In this document: positions 1 through 11,480 of the stretch, in pieces
How the letters are laid out: each line of letters opens with the position of its first letter
Numbering within the stretch: position 1 is the first letter of the stretch
Origin: Tubulanus polymorphus
Lineage: Eukaryota; Nemertea; Palaeonemertea; Tubulaniformes; Tubulanidae
Reading direction: 5' to 3'
Length of the DNA: 64,000 nt
NCBI RefSeq assembly: GCF_964204645.1
Contig: NC_134031.1
Span: 12,316,501 to 12,380,500, forward strand
The notes under the pieces: model-generated
The model's input: only the letters and a program-made list of their open reading frames with translations
Told to the model about the DNA's origin: nothing
The model's database searches: none
Made by a program: the position numbers and the translations under genes

Positions 1-289
1 TTAATGTCTGGATGTTAGGTCTACACATATACATAGGCCTACATAAGCTGGTAGCCTCTACTAGGTTAAAGCTAAGTTCACTGTAAATGAGGAATCTGAT
101 TTATTAAAATGCATGTGTAATTAGTGATTAACTGGTTCTGACTTGCAATGATCAATCACAATTATCAATTTCATTGGCAAAAATGAAGATTTTTTTTAAA
201 AATTTCCTCTGAGCAGACAGCTTTATAAGCCAGACCATTTGATTTTTTTCATCATAAATGAAACTGGTATTTCATTAATTGCTTATGAC

Positions 290-626
290 TTAAGCTGGAC
301 GTAGGTCGGCTTTGCGACAGCTTGTGACTCACTGCGACGCCATTCACTTCGACCGCCAGCGACGATTGTGTCGCAACGACTCATTGACCTACGCTCCCTT
401 GCGACGGGTTGCGACTGTCAGCAACACCAATCACAAAGAGTCGCACGTGTTCTACTTTCTGCGACCCGACACGACTGTCACAACCGACCTACGCACTCTT
501 GCGACTGGCAGAAACTATAGTCGCAAACAGTTGCTGACAATCGTATCGCAACCGACTCTCACCGAAACTTGCGATGCAACGCAATGATCGCATCGAGTCG
601 CAAGGCCGACCTACGTCCGGCTTTAA
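290..626. mobile_element. MITE with about 28-bp terminal inverted repeats and TTAA flanks
   Basis: The left end (TGGACGTAGGTCGGC from 296) and the right end (GCCGACCTACGTCC near 603-618) are inverted copies over about 28 bases, with TTAA at 290-293 and 623-626. The interior is unusually dense in GCGAC and its complement. No transposase is inside, so this is non-autonomous. TTAA duplications are known for piggyBac and Kolobok elements; family assignment is inference. A short open frame inside is not credible as a gene. Confidence 0.8.
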
Positions 627-639
627 GTTACTGCGGAGG

Positions 640-1195
640 ACTAGAAATATCTTCTTTTTCATTCAAAAGACCTTTCACTTGAAAATTCTTTCATCTGAAC
701 AAAATTTATTTCGTTCGAACTAATAATATTCTGTTCGATTGAACCAATTTGAAAAAATGGTAAGAACAAAGCTGAACAAACTTTTTTCTGTCCAAACGAA
801 AGGTTTTTCGTTCAAACAATCGTTCGATCGAACAGGATCGTTTTAATTTGAACAGAATTTTCTTGTCGGATCATTAAGTTTTTCGTTCAAACAAGTATAT
901 TGTAAAAAGTTTTTTCTCCGCATCAAAAGTATTGAGTAGTCCGTTCAATCGAAAAGAATTGTTTTCATTCAAACATTCATTCGAAAAAAATTGTTTTCCC
1001 TCAACCAAATTTTTTGCCGGGAAAAAAGTTTTTCATTTCAACAATAACATAGCTTTTTATTCGAACACATTTTTTGTCAGAATGAAGAAAAGTTTTGGTT
1101 CAAACAAAAAGCATATTGTTCGATCAAACAGAATTGTTTTCATTCGAACAAGATTTTCTTGTCGGAACATTAAGTTTTTGGGTCAAACAGCGTGT
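640..1195. repeat. GTTCGAAC-rich degenerate repeat block
   Basis: Variants of TTTTCATTCGAACA and GTTCGATCGAACA recur throughout. A stretch at 822-894 returns at 1118-1189, an offset of 296 bases, including the shared phrase TTTTCTTGTCGG. This indicates an old two-unit tandem duplication built on a shorter palindromic motif. An open frame across it is a product of the repeat. Confidence 0.7.
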
Positions 1196-1239
1196 TAAGT
1201 TCGTTTTGGAAATTTACTCGGTCCGGCATATTTTGGATT

Positions 1240-1510
1240 ACCGTGTATGTCATTTGTCAGGACATTAAATAGAAGACGACTTAGGGTACTACCTAGCATG
1301 ACTCCACTAGTTAGACCGACTTATTCAAAGATGAGGCGTTCCGTTAATTTCGGCTACAAGTTTTCATTCAGAGATAACTGCTGAGCCATTTTGGCGATCT
1401 ATCATTGATACTGTTTCCTAATAGCCTGTTTAGTAATAGCTGATGTTGTGCCTTATCAAATGCTTTGTCCAAATCCACCGTTGAACAGGATTCTAAGACT
1501 GTGCAGAAAA
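1240..1510 (-). pseudogene. Non-LTR (LINE) reverse-transcriptase relic
   Basis: Read on the minus strand, 1490-1376 gives VDLDKAFDKAQHQLLLNRLL followed by KWLSSYL, which matches the first catalytic aspartate region of non-LTR retrotransposon reverse transcriptases (usual form DFSKAFDTVDH). After stops and a frameshift, 1300-1250 gives a GV-LGSTL-RLLFN phrase like the family's GVPQGSILGPLLF motif. The YADD motif and both ends are missing. It is a short dead fragment; the clade (CR1/Jockey-like) cannot be fixed. Confidence 0.72.
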
Positions 1511-1539
1511 CCCGTTATCGCTGCTTTGCAGCTATATTA

Positions 1540-2581
1540 TTGTGGTTATTTTCTGTTCTAAAAAATAAATCGATTTGTTTCATCCACATATCATGATTTT
1601 CATAATATAATATATCTATAACACCATTTGAATCATAATCTTTTGATAAATACAAAGGCTCTAATGTAAAATGTTCAATTTTATTGCCTTTTGTATTTAG
1701 TAATTTGAATAAATCGAATACATTTATTTTTAGATCATTATCTCTTTCTATTTTTGGGATATTTTTATTTCTAACAGGATAATTATCTATCTTATAATTA
1801 TTTTCAAATTGTTTATAATTTGTTAATCTAAAACTATGTGTAATATCTTCTGTTGGATGTAAGCAACTAATTATTGTCCATAAAAATCCTTTATCATCTT
1901 CATTTTGTACATTTATAACAGCATTAGTTTAAATGGTAGTTTAATATAACTTGATCCATTTATATTATCATCTTTATAATATGATTATGAGAATTTATAT
2001 TATATATTGGTTTATCATCAGATTTTATAAATTTAACTTAAGAAGATATACTAATTACGTCTGTTATTATTTCTATAATATTTTTCATATTTTCTAAATG
2101 TTTTACCTTTATGAAATTTAAATTCAATAGCAGCTGGTCCAATATCACTTTTGAATGCTTCGGTTATTTCTATTTCTTTTTTATCATCTAATGAATTAAT
2201 ATAATTTCTTACATCTTCCATGTATGGTCTTTTATTGTTTGATTTATTTTTTATTCTTTTAATTGTCTTCTGTTTCTTATCATTATCTTTATCAAAATAA
2301 TCTTCACCTAAAATATCATTATTGATATTTCTAATATGATTTTAAGATTTTGAATGTTCTTTATAATATCTTTTATCACTGAATGATTGATTACATGTAT
2401 CACATTTGTATGTTTCTTTTTCATTCTTTAATTCATCTAATTTAGTTTCTAATATATCATCTTTATATTCTAACCTTAATTTATTTTCTAAGTGTGAGTT
2501 AGTTTTATTATGTCTTGTTTTTTGAGATTTATCTATATTGATTTTACATGTCGGACCGTAGTACTTCTTATTTGCTTCCAT
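1540..2581 (-). pseudogene. AT-rich relic of a virus/Polinton-type DNA-polymerase locus (N-terminal module)
   Basis: Three minus-strand pieces follow each other. A 79-residue piece (2581-2342) ends in a C2H2-like finger (CDTCNQSFSDKRYYKEH). In the same frame after one stop comes a basic segment with IGPAAIEFKFHKGK (about 2190-2100). In another frame, 1923-1546 encodes INVQNEDDKGFLWTIIS..LHP..., NYPVRNKNIPKIERDND and INVFDLF. From general recall, the INVQNxDDKxFLW and YPVK motifs accompany a zinc finger upstream of type-B DNA polymerases in large Polinton/adintovirus-like insertions of animals. No polymerase palm or exonuclease motif is present here. Base composition is far more AT-rich than the flanks. 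Stops and frame changes show it is dead. Family assignment is moderate. Confidence 0.5.
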
Positions 2582-3173
2582 TTTAATATCAAATTTTTTA
2601 TTAAAATTGATTTTAGAAGTTATTCATGTTCGTATATATGAATATTTTAAGAGTACTTATGATGAATTACCATGTCTTGTAAAAACTACATTGCAACTTT
2701 TGCTTGGTTTGAAAATTAACCCCAAAGTTTAGCCCATGAGGCGATCCTGTTTAGATCTTCTTTAATTATAGTATCGCAGTGATTTGGGTTTTTTGGTCAA
2801 CAGCATAGAAAATAGAGGTGTCATCTGCATACAGAAATACTGAAAGAGTTAACTAGCATTGGTATGAGATCAACTAATCATAGAAGATACATCAAGAATT
2901 ACAGGCTGTATTACAAGTGGGTATTGAGTAAAATAAGATGAGACATAATAATTGAAAACTGATCATCAATTTTCATCATAATAATTGATTAAAAAACATA
3001 TCCCCTTGCATTTAAGACTGACAAAAAAAAAGAGGAACTGTCTGAAATATGTTAACATTTTCAAGATTGTTTGATCAATATAATTCTCTCACCTTCCAAG
3101 GTAATAATCTTTATGCTTTCAATCTTTGAAATTGCAGTAATTGCCAAGTAATCTAGGTGGTTTTTGTAATTAC
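2582..3173. other. No gene recognised
   Basis: AT-rich non-coding DNA without recognisable coding, tandem repeat or inverted repeat structure. Confidence 0.5.
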
Positions 3174-3304
3174 CTGTCTCCTTTTGTTGACAACAACTAT
3201 GTTTTAACTGAGTAAGATAAAAACCCAGTGGGTCCTCTAACTGTTCTCCATCATGTATGAAGACGAATTCATGATTGGCTGGCACGGCAAATAGAGAATG
3301 GTTG
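3174..3304 (-). CDS. Orphan host-like coding exon, unknown protein
   Basis: On the minus strand a strong acceptor (TCTTTTGTATTTTCAG, just above 3304) precedes an open 131-base stretch ending at GGAGACAG, followed by donor GTAATT (3173-3168). The frame reads NHSLFAVPANHEFVFIHDGE, continuing through EDPLGFYLTQLKHSCCQQKET. The amino-acid mix is protein-like and unlike the window's transposons. The exon begins with one base finishing a codon and ends with one base, so neighbouring exons must exist. I do not recognise the protein. Most of the window to the right would then be intron or intergenic. Moderate confidence that this is a real exon. Confidence 0.5.
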
Positions 3305-6300
3305 CTGAAAATACAAAAGATAAAAGCAGTGATGACAAATTTTCTGCATTGCCACCAGTATTGTTTAACAACACTAAAATAACTGTTTCGGTAAAGAAAA
3401 TTGGACTGAATTGAATTAATTTGACATTGAATGGCGGACTTGACTAATGTTTGTCACGCTAACTTGTGTCTGCATAGTCAGATCATAGTGTGGATGAACC
3501 AAGTAACTGCAAAATCCTGAAAGGCTATTCTGCACTCTGAAAGCCCTGAATGGTCAAAATCGGTATTTTTTGTCATGTATTTTTTGATCCTTTAAAATTT
3601 TAAAAATCAACGATTTGAAAACGAATTGGAATACTTGAAAAGCGTACGCAGTACCGTAAGTCAAGTACCCAAAAATGAGTCTTCAGCTTTCAGAAAGGCC
3701 ACTAATAAAATAACATTGCCATAGTACATGTTTTTCTCACAAAAACAGCATTATAGGGATTTTTCAGGTGAAGGCTACCTGAATCTTTTCGGTAAAAGTG
3801 CAGATCGGCACCTATATTGATTGACACAATCTACTGAATTACAATTTTTGGGCCAGTTTTTATTTCAGAATCGTGACGATCTTTCAAAGGACGCCATATT
3901 GGATTGGGAAATCTAAGGTTAACATTTTTCTAAAGTATTTGCTGAAACGATGTGAGGGTATCAGTGCATAAAACCAGGTAAATGTAATGAGATGGAATAC
4001 GGACGCTATTATACATCTCTCGTCGAATGTGTGTTGTAATTGTCCTAAAGCTGATAACGGTTCGTCGGCAAGTGCTTTGTTACGTAATGCACTGATAAGT
4101 GATAACCAGCGAGATCAGGTAGCTCCATCATAATTCGGTTGCTTCCGCTCTGTTAAAAATGGAGACGGTGTGTCATTGTATTCAACGTAAGTATAGACGA
4201 TTTAGAAGATCTTTTCTTTGATAGTGACGAATTGGTTCAGATCGATGTGGGTGTATTATGCATGGGAATCCTCTGGATCAATCAATTCGGCCGATGCTAG
4301 TGAGTGTGATACTTTATTTCAGAGATTTAATTTCTTATTCTATACATTTTGGTTGTAGTCTGTGCAAAATGCTCCATTATCCTAGAACAATTCCTTTTGA
4401 ATCAATGAAATGTACGAATAGTTTCCATCTAATTGCAGGCACTTTATTTTTTCCTTTTCTTTTTCATATAGGCCTAGATACTTTTCAGACTCTGCTGACC
4501 AGAGACCACAATCTGAACACGAGAAAATACACATACATGTATTTTCTATAATTATTTTTCATAATCAATACAATCCTTTTAGGTTATAAAATAATAAACA
4601 AATACACTGGCTTAGGAATAACATACTTTCGAACTGCTATAATTTTCGCAGGGACTCTATATATTTGCAAAAAGGCTATGACGGCAGTGATCAACCATCG
4701 GGTGTTAGAATTCAGTTTACATAGAATGACAGCAGTACACTATGGAAAATTGATTAATTAAATTTTGAATGACTCCTTCACATGGTTTTGCAAATCGTTC
4801 TCATTGAAAGGACGGTGATCCGGAAGTTTTGCATTTTCTCCACACAAACGACAAGGATCCATGTCTAAAAAACAAGAAAAAGCTAATTAAATATCAGGCA
4901 GAGAAAAAAAATTGTTTTCAATCATTAAGAAATTGTCTTAGAACGAAAGAAAAAAATCAAAATAAATTTGTATATATTGACTACATAGGAGGATAAGTAT
5001 ACAAAATGGAATAAAAAAATCAATACTGTACAATTCTCCTCAATAAAGGTTTAAGAAAGATCTACGCATGTCTTTGTTGATATTTATCTGCACTTAAAAA
5101 TTACATTTTCTCATGTTATGTGGAAATATATACAGAGCGGGGATGGAAAGAAAGCATAAAAATAAGACGGAAAGCATAAAAATAAAACTTACTTTTATTA
5201 TTTCAAAATCTGGCGATGGTTACCATGAACCAGGCTATAAAAATGGCTAGTATTACTGTACTGTGTAAGTGTAGGCCTAATTTTAGTGTTATTAAATGAC
5301 ATTATTATGTAGTGAATACACATCTTAAAGATCATGATTTGTGTAGTGTATAAGTTTGTGTCGTATCATAGCAACATGACATTTTCAAGCCCCAAATAAC
5401 ACTTAACCCGGAATCATAATGAACTGTCAAAAAGATATGTTTAACACATAAAACAGACTTTAATCACACATTAAAAGCGTAATGTTTCGGAGATATAGAA
5501 AAGTAAAAATACATACCTATTTGGACAAATTTTATGAGAAAGTGTTGAATTTGAACTGATTTTCTACAGAAAAATACGTGAATGTGCAGACACTTCCTTG
5601 TCGTTCAATGAACTGCAGTGGGAATGCGTAGCATCCATCGCAGAACATTTATCGGGCTAAAACTATTGCGGGTTGTTCTGTTCAAAAATGGATCACCGAT
5701 GAGTAGCGACCAGTATTCAGCAGGTAACACACCCTCGATACTTGTTGAGTCACTTATAACTCAGATATTAGTATCAATTCAAACAAGGTGCCCATGGGTA
5801 CTGTTAGATTCGGCGCAGAAGTTAGTGAATTGAAGGAGTTAATCATATCCACCATACTAGACCATACATTGGTTTAGTAAGGTGATCTATTAGCTTATAC
5901 TTGACAAAAAAGGAAATGCATGTTATAATAGTATAAGGTTTTAAATGAAAAACAGTTGTTTATACAAGGAAGAGAAGGTAAATATGTAACACACTTTTAA
6001 GTAGGACTAATAGAAATACAAGCCTTAAGTAGGCCTTTGAAATGAAATACATGTAATAATTATAGATAATTAGCCTCCTTATGAATTAAAAGGTTTCGTT
6101 TAATCAAAAGCATCTCAGATGTCATATTTATATTTTTGTTGCAAAAGCTGAAATCAAATCTAGCTGTATCGGGAGATGAGAAAGTATTCTAAGTTCCATA
6201 CAAACTCTCATAATTTTCAGGATTCAAAGCCAAGACCTAAGGCTAAAAAATTGATACATTATGTCTCCACTCTTTGTCAAGCTTTAAAGTTGACCCAGCC

Positions 6301-7400
6301 GACCACCTATCTACCCTGTACATTACTTTAAACCATGAGCAATAAAATTTTACCATAACATAACCGGCACTTTTGGAAATGAACCTATTACAAAGTTATA
6401 ACATTCTACAACTAACCTATTACAGAGTTTGTAATATTTTACACAACTTAAGATTCTTTCTTTGTGGTCGGATTAGGAACAAGTTCCACATTCAAACGAC
6501 TTTTTCATCCTTTCTCAACCTTCAGTAACTCAGTTCAACATGAACGTGTGAGTGACATTTATCCACCGGACAGAAGCGACAGTCTACGTTCGCTCGAAGT
6601 ATCATTCTAACAGCATGCAGTTTAAACCACACCGTACTATTAAAATGCACGCAGTTCGCATCATAAACCTCAGCGTCAAGCCGTAGCGCAAGAAAGATGC
6701 TGAAGGTCAACAAGACGGATCCCACACAGAGGCAGAGTCAGAGTCATACCGAGTTAGCAGCATCAATGGATATTCGAATTCAACTATATACTACACAAAA
6801 TTGGTCCACCTGTATGGTGTTTTTAATGCAAATTGGAATTGTTTATAATTCATCTGCATATCAATACAAACGTTTTTTTCGTCAAGATGACCCGGGGCGA
6901 ATGCATAATTAATTTTAGTTCAAATATTTTCAAACAAATCTTTTTTTATTCACAGAATATCCTTTATCTAAAGATTTACAGTCCTCGTCAATTTTATTTT
7001 TTCTTTTGTACTTTTCTTATTGAATAATCTTATATGGTGTATCATTATCATGAATATATAAAAAGCCTACTCGTAAATTCGACAGCAAATGTTGAACAAA
7101 TCCGCTCATGTTGTGTTTACGTATGTAGATCAAGATGACATCACACTACATTGCTAAAAATCCGCAAAAACAGCATAAAATTGCCAATTTACCCAATTTA
7201 GGCTTCACGAATAGCCTTCAAAAGCAGTCGCCACTTAGCTGCCATTATAACAGCCAACTTAATGCAGAACTTAGCCCGTGAATCATTTCACACTCGGAGG
7301 AGATAGCGGTCAACACCAATTCAACACTCCGTTTTATACGAATAGAATCAGCTGGGCTGAATCTAACAATGGCTTTTCTCCACACAATTCCTAACTTTCT
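3305..7400. other. Long AT-rich stretch without recognised genes
   Basis: Open frames here are short, compositionally random and lack domain motifs. I see no RNA gene, LTR or array. It may be intron of a minus-strand host gene or intergenic DNA. Confidence 0.5.
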
Positions 7401-7429
7401 GCCTTGTCAAACACTAATTACTTACTCAA

Positions 7430-7640
7430 TAATTTACTCAATTAACCTGTTCTCCTCTGTATATATACCGTTTTTAGTAAATATCTCACACAAGGCAATG
7501 ATCTCTAGGGTGAGATCGAAACGTCGTGTATTTTATATTTTATACATTTTGAATACCCGGTAAATAAATTCTCGATTTCAAAATTCTTTTGATTTTTACA
7601 GTGGGTTTTTACGTTAGTATCCATTCACCACGTTTGAATG
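7430..7640 (+). mobile_element. Penelope-like 3'-end relic with hammerhead-like stem
   Basis: At 7500-7522 there is a perfect 6-bp stem GATCTC/GAGATC with loop TAGGGT followed by GAAAC, then GTCGTGT. The same arrangement with the same stem occurs at 40587-40616, and both are followed about 60-110 bases later by the shared phrase AGTGGGTTTTTA. Penelope-like retroelements are known to carry hammerhead motifs in their terminal repeats. The upstream CUGANGA half is degenerate here. Confidence 0.45.
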
Positions 7641-7792
7641 TGGTTATTGTACTTTATTGTTTCAGCAAATATCTTAAACAAATCTTCACTTTAGATTTAC
7701 CCATCCAATATGGTTCAAAAATCGTAACGATCTAAGGCTAAAAATCAACTCCAGGCTAAAAATCAACTTTCTAGTGAAGATATCATGAAAAC

Positions 7793-7925
7793 AAGAGCCC
7801 CAAGGGGCTTGACGTGGCAGCTTCACTAATTATAAATGACCTGTCAATCAATCAATTTCATATTTCAAATATGCTAGAAGGGCATATCTAGGAACCGATC
7901 CACGGATCCATGAACATTGAAAAGG
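7793..7925. repeat. Short repeat starting ACAAGAG-CCCCAAGGGGC
   Basis: The sequence ACAAGAGCCCCAAGGGGC recurs at about 55983, and a related start, ACAAGAGATCCACGGATCTT, is at 32741. Each is ACAAGAG plus a short perfect palindrome. This looks like the terminus of a dispersed non-autonomous element family; the far end here is not defined. Confidence 0.45.
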
Positions 7926-9559
7926 GCAAGTTAAGTATCCAAGCAGTCAAAACAAGGGTTTAAAAATATGAATTTCAGTGCAATTTTATACAATGTCTAG
8001 GTACTGAGACTTCTTATTAGATGCTGGTGGAAAAAATGCCCCGAAAAATATTGCTCTTGTATTGTTCAAAGGGCATAGGAAAATATATTGTGACAGGAGC
8101 ACGCACACGTGCTTGTTGTGTTCCCGCCTGAATCTGCCACCGAGGTCTTTATTAGATCATTTCCATGACTTTTTTTGCAGAAACTTCGTTAGGAAAGATA
8201 GGAATTACCTTAAAGAGTGATGGAAACACATCATGTTCAGGGGGTCCATGCATTAATATTTAAGAAAGTAAACTTTAATAGCTGAACCAAGTAAACTTTA
8301 TCAAAATCTGTCAAATGAAACAATCTCAGCATTATACACCCCTTATACGCGTAATAATGCATGAATCATCATGAATATAAAAGTGGTAGTGGGTTTTCCG
8401 CAATGACTAAAAGATAGACATGCTCCGTACAGCATAAACCGCTAATGCTGAATGATTTCGTTTACGTATAACATACACTGTGTATGGAATTAAAATGAAG
8501 TTTGCTAGACAATTTATTGTTATACATTGAACAATTATCAAGATTCATTGCCTCTTTTTAGATTTCAACTTATTGTTTATTTAGCCAATCAGCGCGCATT
8601 AAAAAATATTGAGCCCGGACGCTTTCTTGGCGGAGGCTCTAACACACTTCACAGAGGTTCACACCCGGAGAAAATAGGCAACCAAAATATTACCTCAATC
8701 AACAATTTCTTTCACTTTCACATGTGGAACCTGGGCCATTTTACCTTCAATAATCATGGTCGGGCCTACCCAACCGATGTTTGCTTCCGATGTGTCTGTT
8801 AGATGCGTGTTCTTTGATCACAGGTGCGTCGACATGTATCACATTTACATTTACACGCTTGACATGTACATGTTACAGGATAAAAAACACCCGCAGTGAA
8901 AAGATTGCAATTTTTGCAAATTTTGAGAATTGCATAAATGCGGCTAGAGCTTATCGACTTGGAGCAAAACTTTTGTTGGAAGATTTAAAGGACCACTAAT
9001 TAATGATGAAAATGCTTGTTTGAAATCAAATTTCTCTCAGCTGTTACAGCAGCTCAGCGAAATTTCGCTGATAACATTTTATTTTAGTGCAAAGCCAGTG
9101 CAGTATACAGCTCCTGCGGGGCTGTCGGCAGCAGACCTGCCGCTAAAAGCGATGTACTGAATTGCTGATGACAATTTGTCTTTGAAATGGTAATATCTAA
9201 TGTTATTGATTGAACCATTTACGAGAGGTGGTGATCTGCACTTTTACCATCTTTTCTAGCCAATCCAAATCAAGGAGTTGCAGGCGGTTGCCCTTGTAGT
9301 CCAATAAATCTAATGAAAATTCTGACCCAACCCGGAAGAAATTGCAAATGAATTTAAACCTATTTACATTTTGTACTTAAGGACGGGCCATATAACATAC
9401 TAAAAGTCTTCCACTGAATATTTGGTGGAACCATGAATTTTTCACGGTTGAATCTTAACTAGGTGGCAAACATGAGAATGCGCTAAGCGACAGACGTTGT
9501 TCTACTGAGGCAACCAAACGTCATATTTCCATATATTTGGTATCAAATTACATGTTTTT
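7926..9559. other. No gene recognised; small palindrome cluster near 9055-9142
   Basis: No credible gene. At 9055-9070 there is a perfect 16-base palindrome, CAGCGAAATTTCGCTG, followed within 80 bases by small GC-rich hairpins (CAGCTCCTGCGGGGCTG, GGCAGCAGACCTGCC). These may mark a decayed mobile element; no ends are visible. Confidence 0.4.
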
Positions 9560-10180
9560 TATCCCGCTCTTTTATTTAAACATGTTTCTATGAACCAGAT
9601 ATGTGTCTTAATGCATTTTTTAGCAGTACCCCTACCCCTAAGCCCATAATTTTATGACATGTTCACCCGTCGTTATGTGTCACTGCCAACATATATGAGT
9701 CAAATCCATATTCATTTTTTTCCCTGCTCGTTTTAACAATCCAAATGCAATAGACATAAATAAAACACTTATAAAGTAAACATATAGATTTTTTAGGGGT
9801 CAAATCATAAACAGGCAAGTATAGCTGACATTAAAAACCAGAACAGAAAATGATTTCAGGTAGCAACCATACATCGCATTTTCACAGATTCCCTATTGAC
9901 TACCATGTTCTCCAACCCAATCTTTCATTTAAACTTATTTCTAATAGTCTATTATATGTTCTAATACCATTTTTGACAATACCCCTACCCTAACTGATAA
10001 TTTAAATGAGGTCGAATTGTCATTAGGTGTCAATATGTGAACGTTTTCCAAAGTAGTGTCGCATGTAAATACGTATACTTTTGTGTTCCTCCATCATGTC
10101 CAAACACAATTTCTGGAAGTACCCCTACCCATTAACTAAAATATAAAATAGACTTAAAATCATTTGTAATAACCACATGC
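9560..10180. repeat. Three diverged units with a TACCCCTACCC core
   Basis: The core recurs at about 9627, 9974 and 10117, each preceded by a TTTATTTAAAC or ATGTTC-rich stretch. The first two units are followed by a related GTTATGTGTCA / CATTAGGTGTCA phrase. Spacing is irregular (about 350 and 145 bases), so these are old tandem or dispersed copies. Confidence 0.5.
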
Positions 10181-10324
10181 GTTGATATCAGTAGTAAACT
10201 TTCACCTAAAGACCATAGAAGGCAATCCAGATAAATCGTTAAAACGAAACGGTATGTATACATAATTTGTGTGCATTGGATTAACAATTAGAATTGGTGT
10301 CGTATTTTTCAGAGTCAACATGGA

Positions 10325-10510
10325 TGTAAGAAATGTTTGAAAATTAATAATGTTAAACTGTGTACTACACGGTAGCGCCATCTGGCGTCTTGTGTTCGAA
10401 ATAAAGATGGAGAAATCCCACCAACAGAAAATATGATGATCCGAGTTTGATGCTTAAAACTAGTCGGAGAAGGGGAACTCGCTTATAAATACCAGCAAAA
10501 GAACATTACA
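10325..10510 (+). repeat. 5' LTR of BEL-1
   Basis: It starts TGTAAGAAATG and ends CATTACA. It contains an AATAAA-type signal near 10401 and a TATA-like TTATAAATA near 10485. It matches 17312-17498 almost base for base. Confidence 0.93.
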
Positions 10511-10526
10511 TGGTCCCTCGAACCGG
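10511..10526 (+). promoter_or_regulatory. Probable tRNA primer-binding site of BEL-1
   Basis: TGGTCCCTCGAACCGG follows the 5' LTR directly. The TGG start fits the CCA end of a tRNA primer. BEL-2 has TGGTCCCTC three bases after its own LTR, suggesting the same primer tRNA, whose identity I cannot assign. Confidence 0.6.
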
Positions 10527-10646
10527 ATTGCTGTGAGAAAGTGAGTAAATAAATTGAACCAGAGAAAAAATTGCATCTAGTAGAATGAACACGCTGACGA
10601 AGAATTTATGTGACCTTGACCTTCAATAGTGAAACTAAGTTGAAAA

Positions 10647-11480
10647 ATGGATGAAATTAGAAAGAAAATAAAAACCCGAGGAGGTCAAAGGGCTTCAAGT
10701 ACAAAATTATTAAATGATGCCGACAAAATCATCAGTGATTTTCAAACATCAGATCCTGAAAAGGTCCTAGCTCTCGCATCCTTGAGCACCATGCTTGGTG
10801 AAAAGATGGCCACTCTTAAAAGAATTGACGCAGAAATCCTAGATTTAATGAGTGGAGAGGACAGCTTTGTAGATATGGAGGCTGAAATAACAGCAGCGGA
10901 TGAGTGGACGCTTAAATTGAGAAAATATATTTTGAAAGTTGATTCAACACTTGCAACCAATGTAAAACCACAATCTGCGGTCTCCAATTGTAGTCCTGTA
11001 ACTGAGAAAAGGGTTACAGCAGCTGTGAGACTACCGAAGCTGGAATTAAAGAAATTTAACGGAGATATTACAGAATGGTTACCCTTTTGGAGTTGCTTTA
11101 AATCAGCAATTCATGAACGGAACGACATAGAAGATATAGAAAAATTTGCGTATCTTTCTTCAATTCTCTCAAAAAATGCAGCCGATGCTATCAGCGGATT
11201 AACAGTCACCGGAGAAAATTACCCTCACGCAAGAGAAATTTTGCAGTCCCGTTTCGGCAACAAGCAACAAATAATAAATCGTCATATGGAAATGCTGTTG
11301 AATCTTGATGAAGTTAGCTCGTCAAATCACGTCGACCTTAGAAGACTGTATGACAAAATTGAGAGCCATGTTAGAGGTCTTAAGGCATTGGGGATAGAAT
11401 CGGATTCTTACGGACAACTGCTAACATCTGTGGTCATAAAAAAGTTACCCGCTGGACTTCGACTGATTTTATCAAGATAA
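10647..11480 (+). pseudogene. gag: BEL-1 gag region, closed early by an in-frame stop
   Basis: This 277-residue frame holds the DUF1759-type gag region typical of BEL/Pao elements (residues about 125-260: KLELKKFNGDITEWLPFWS, then a helical part with REILQSRFGNKQQIINRHM). The N-terminal 100 residues are charged and helical. The frame closes at TAA 11478-11480, but the same frame runs on without loss of similarity into the next segment. The stop is therefore more likely a nonsense mutation than a real gag terminus. No candidate frameshift site lies there. Confidence 0.88.

Noticed and set aside
4258-4551. 97-residue open frame
   Set aside because: No motif, no splice or conservation signal visible, low-complexity hydrophobic ending.
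8527-8999. Two overlapping open frames of 91 and 72 residues
   Set aside because: No recognisable domain and composition near random.
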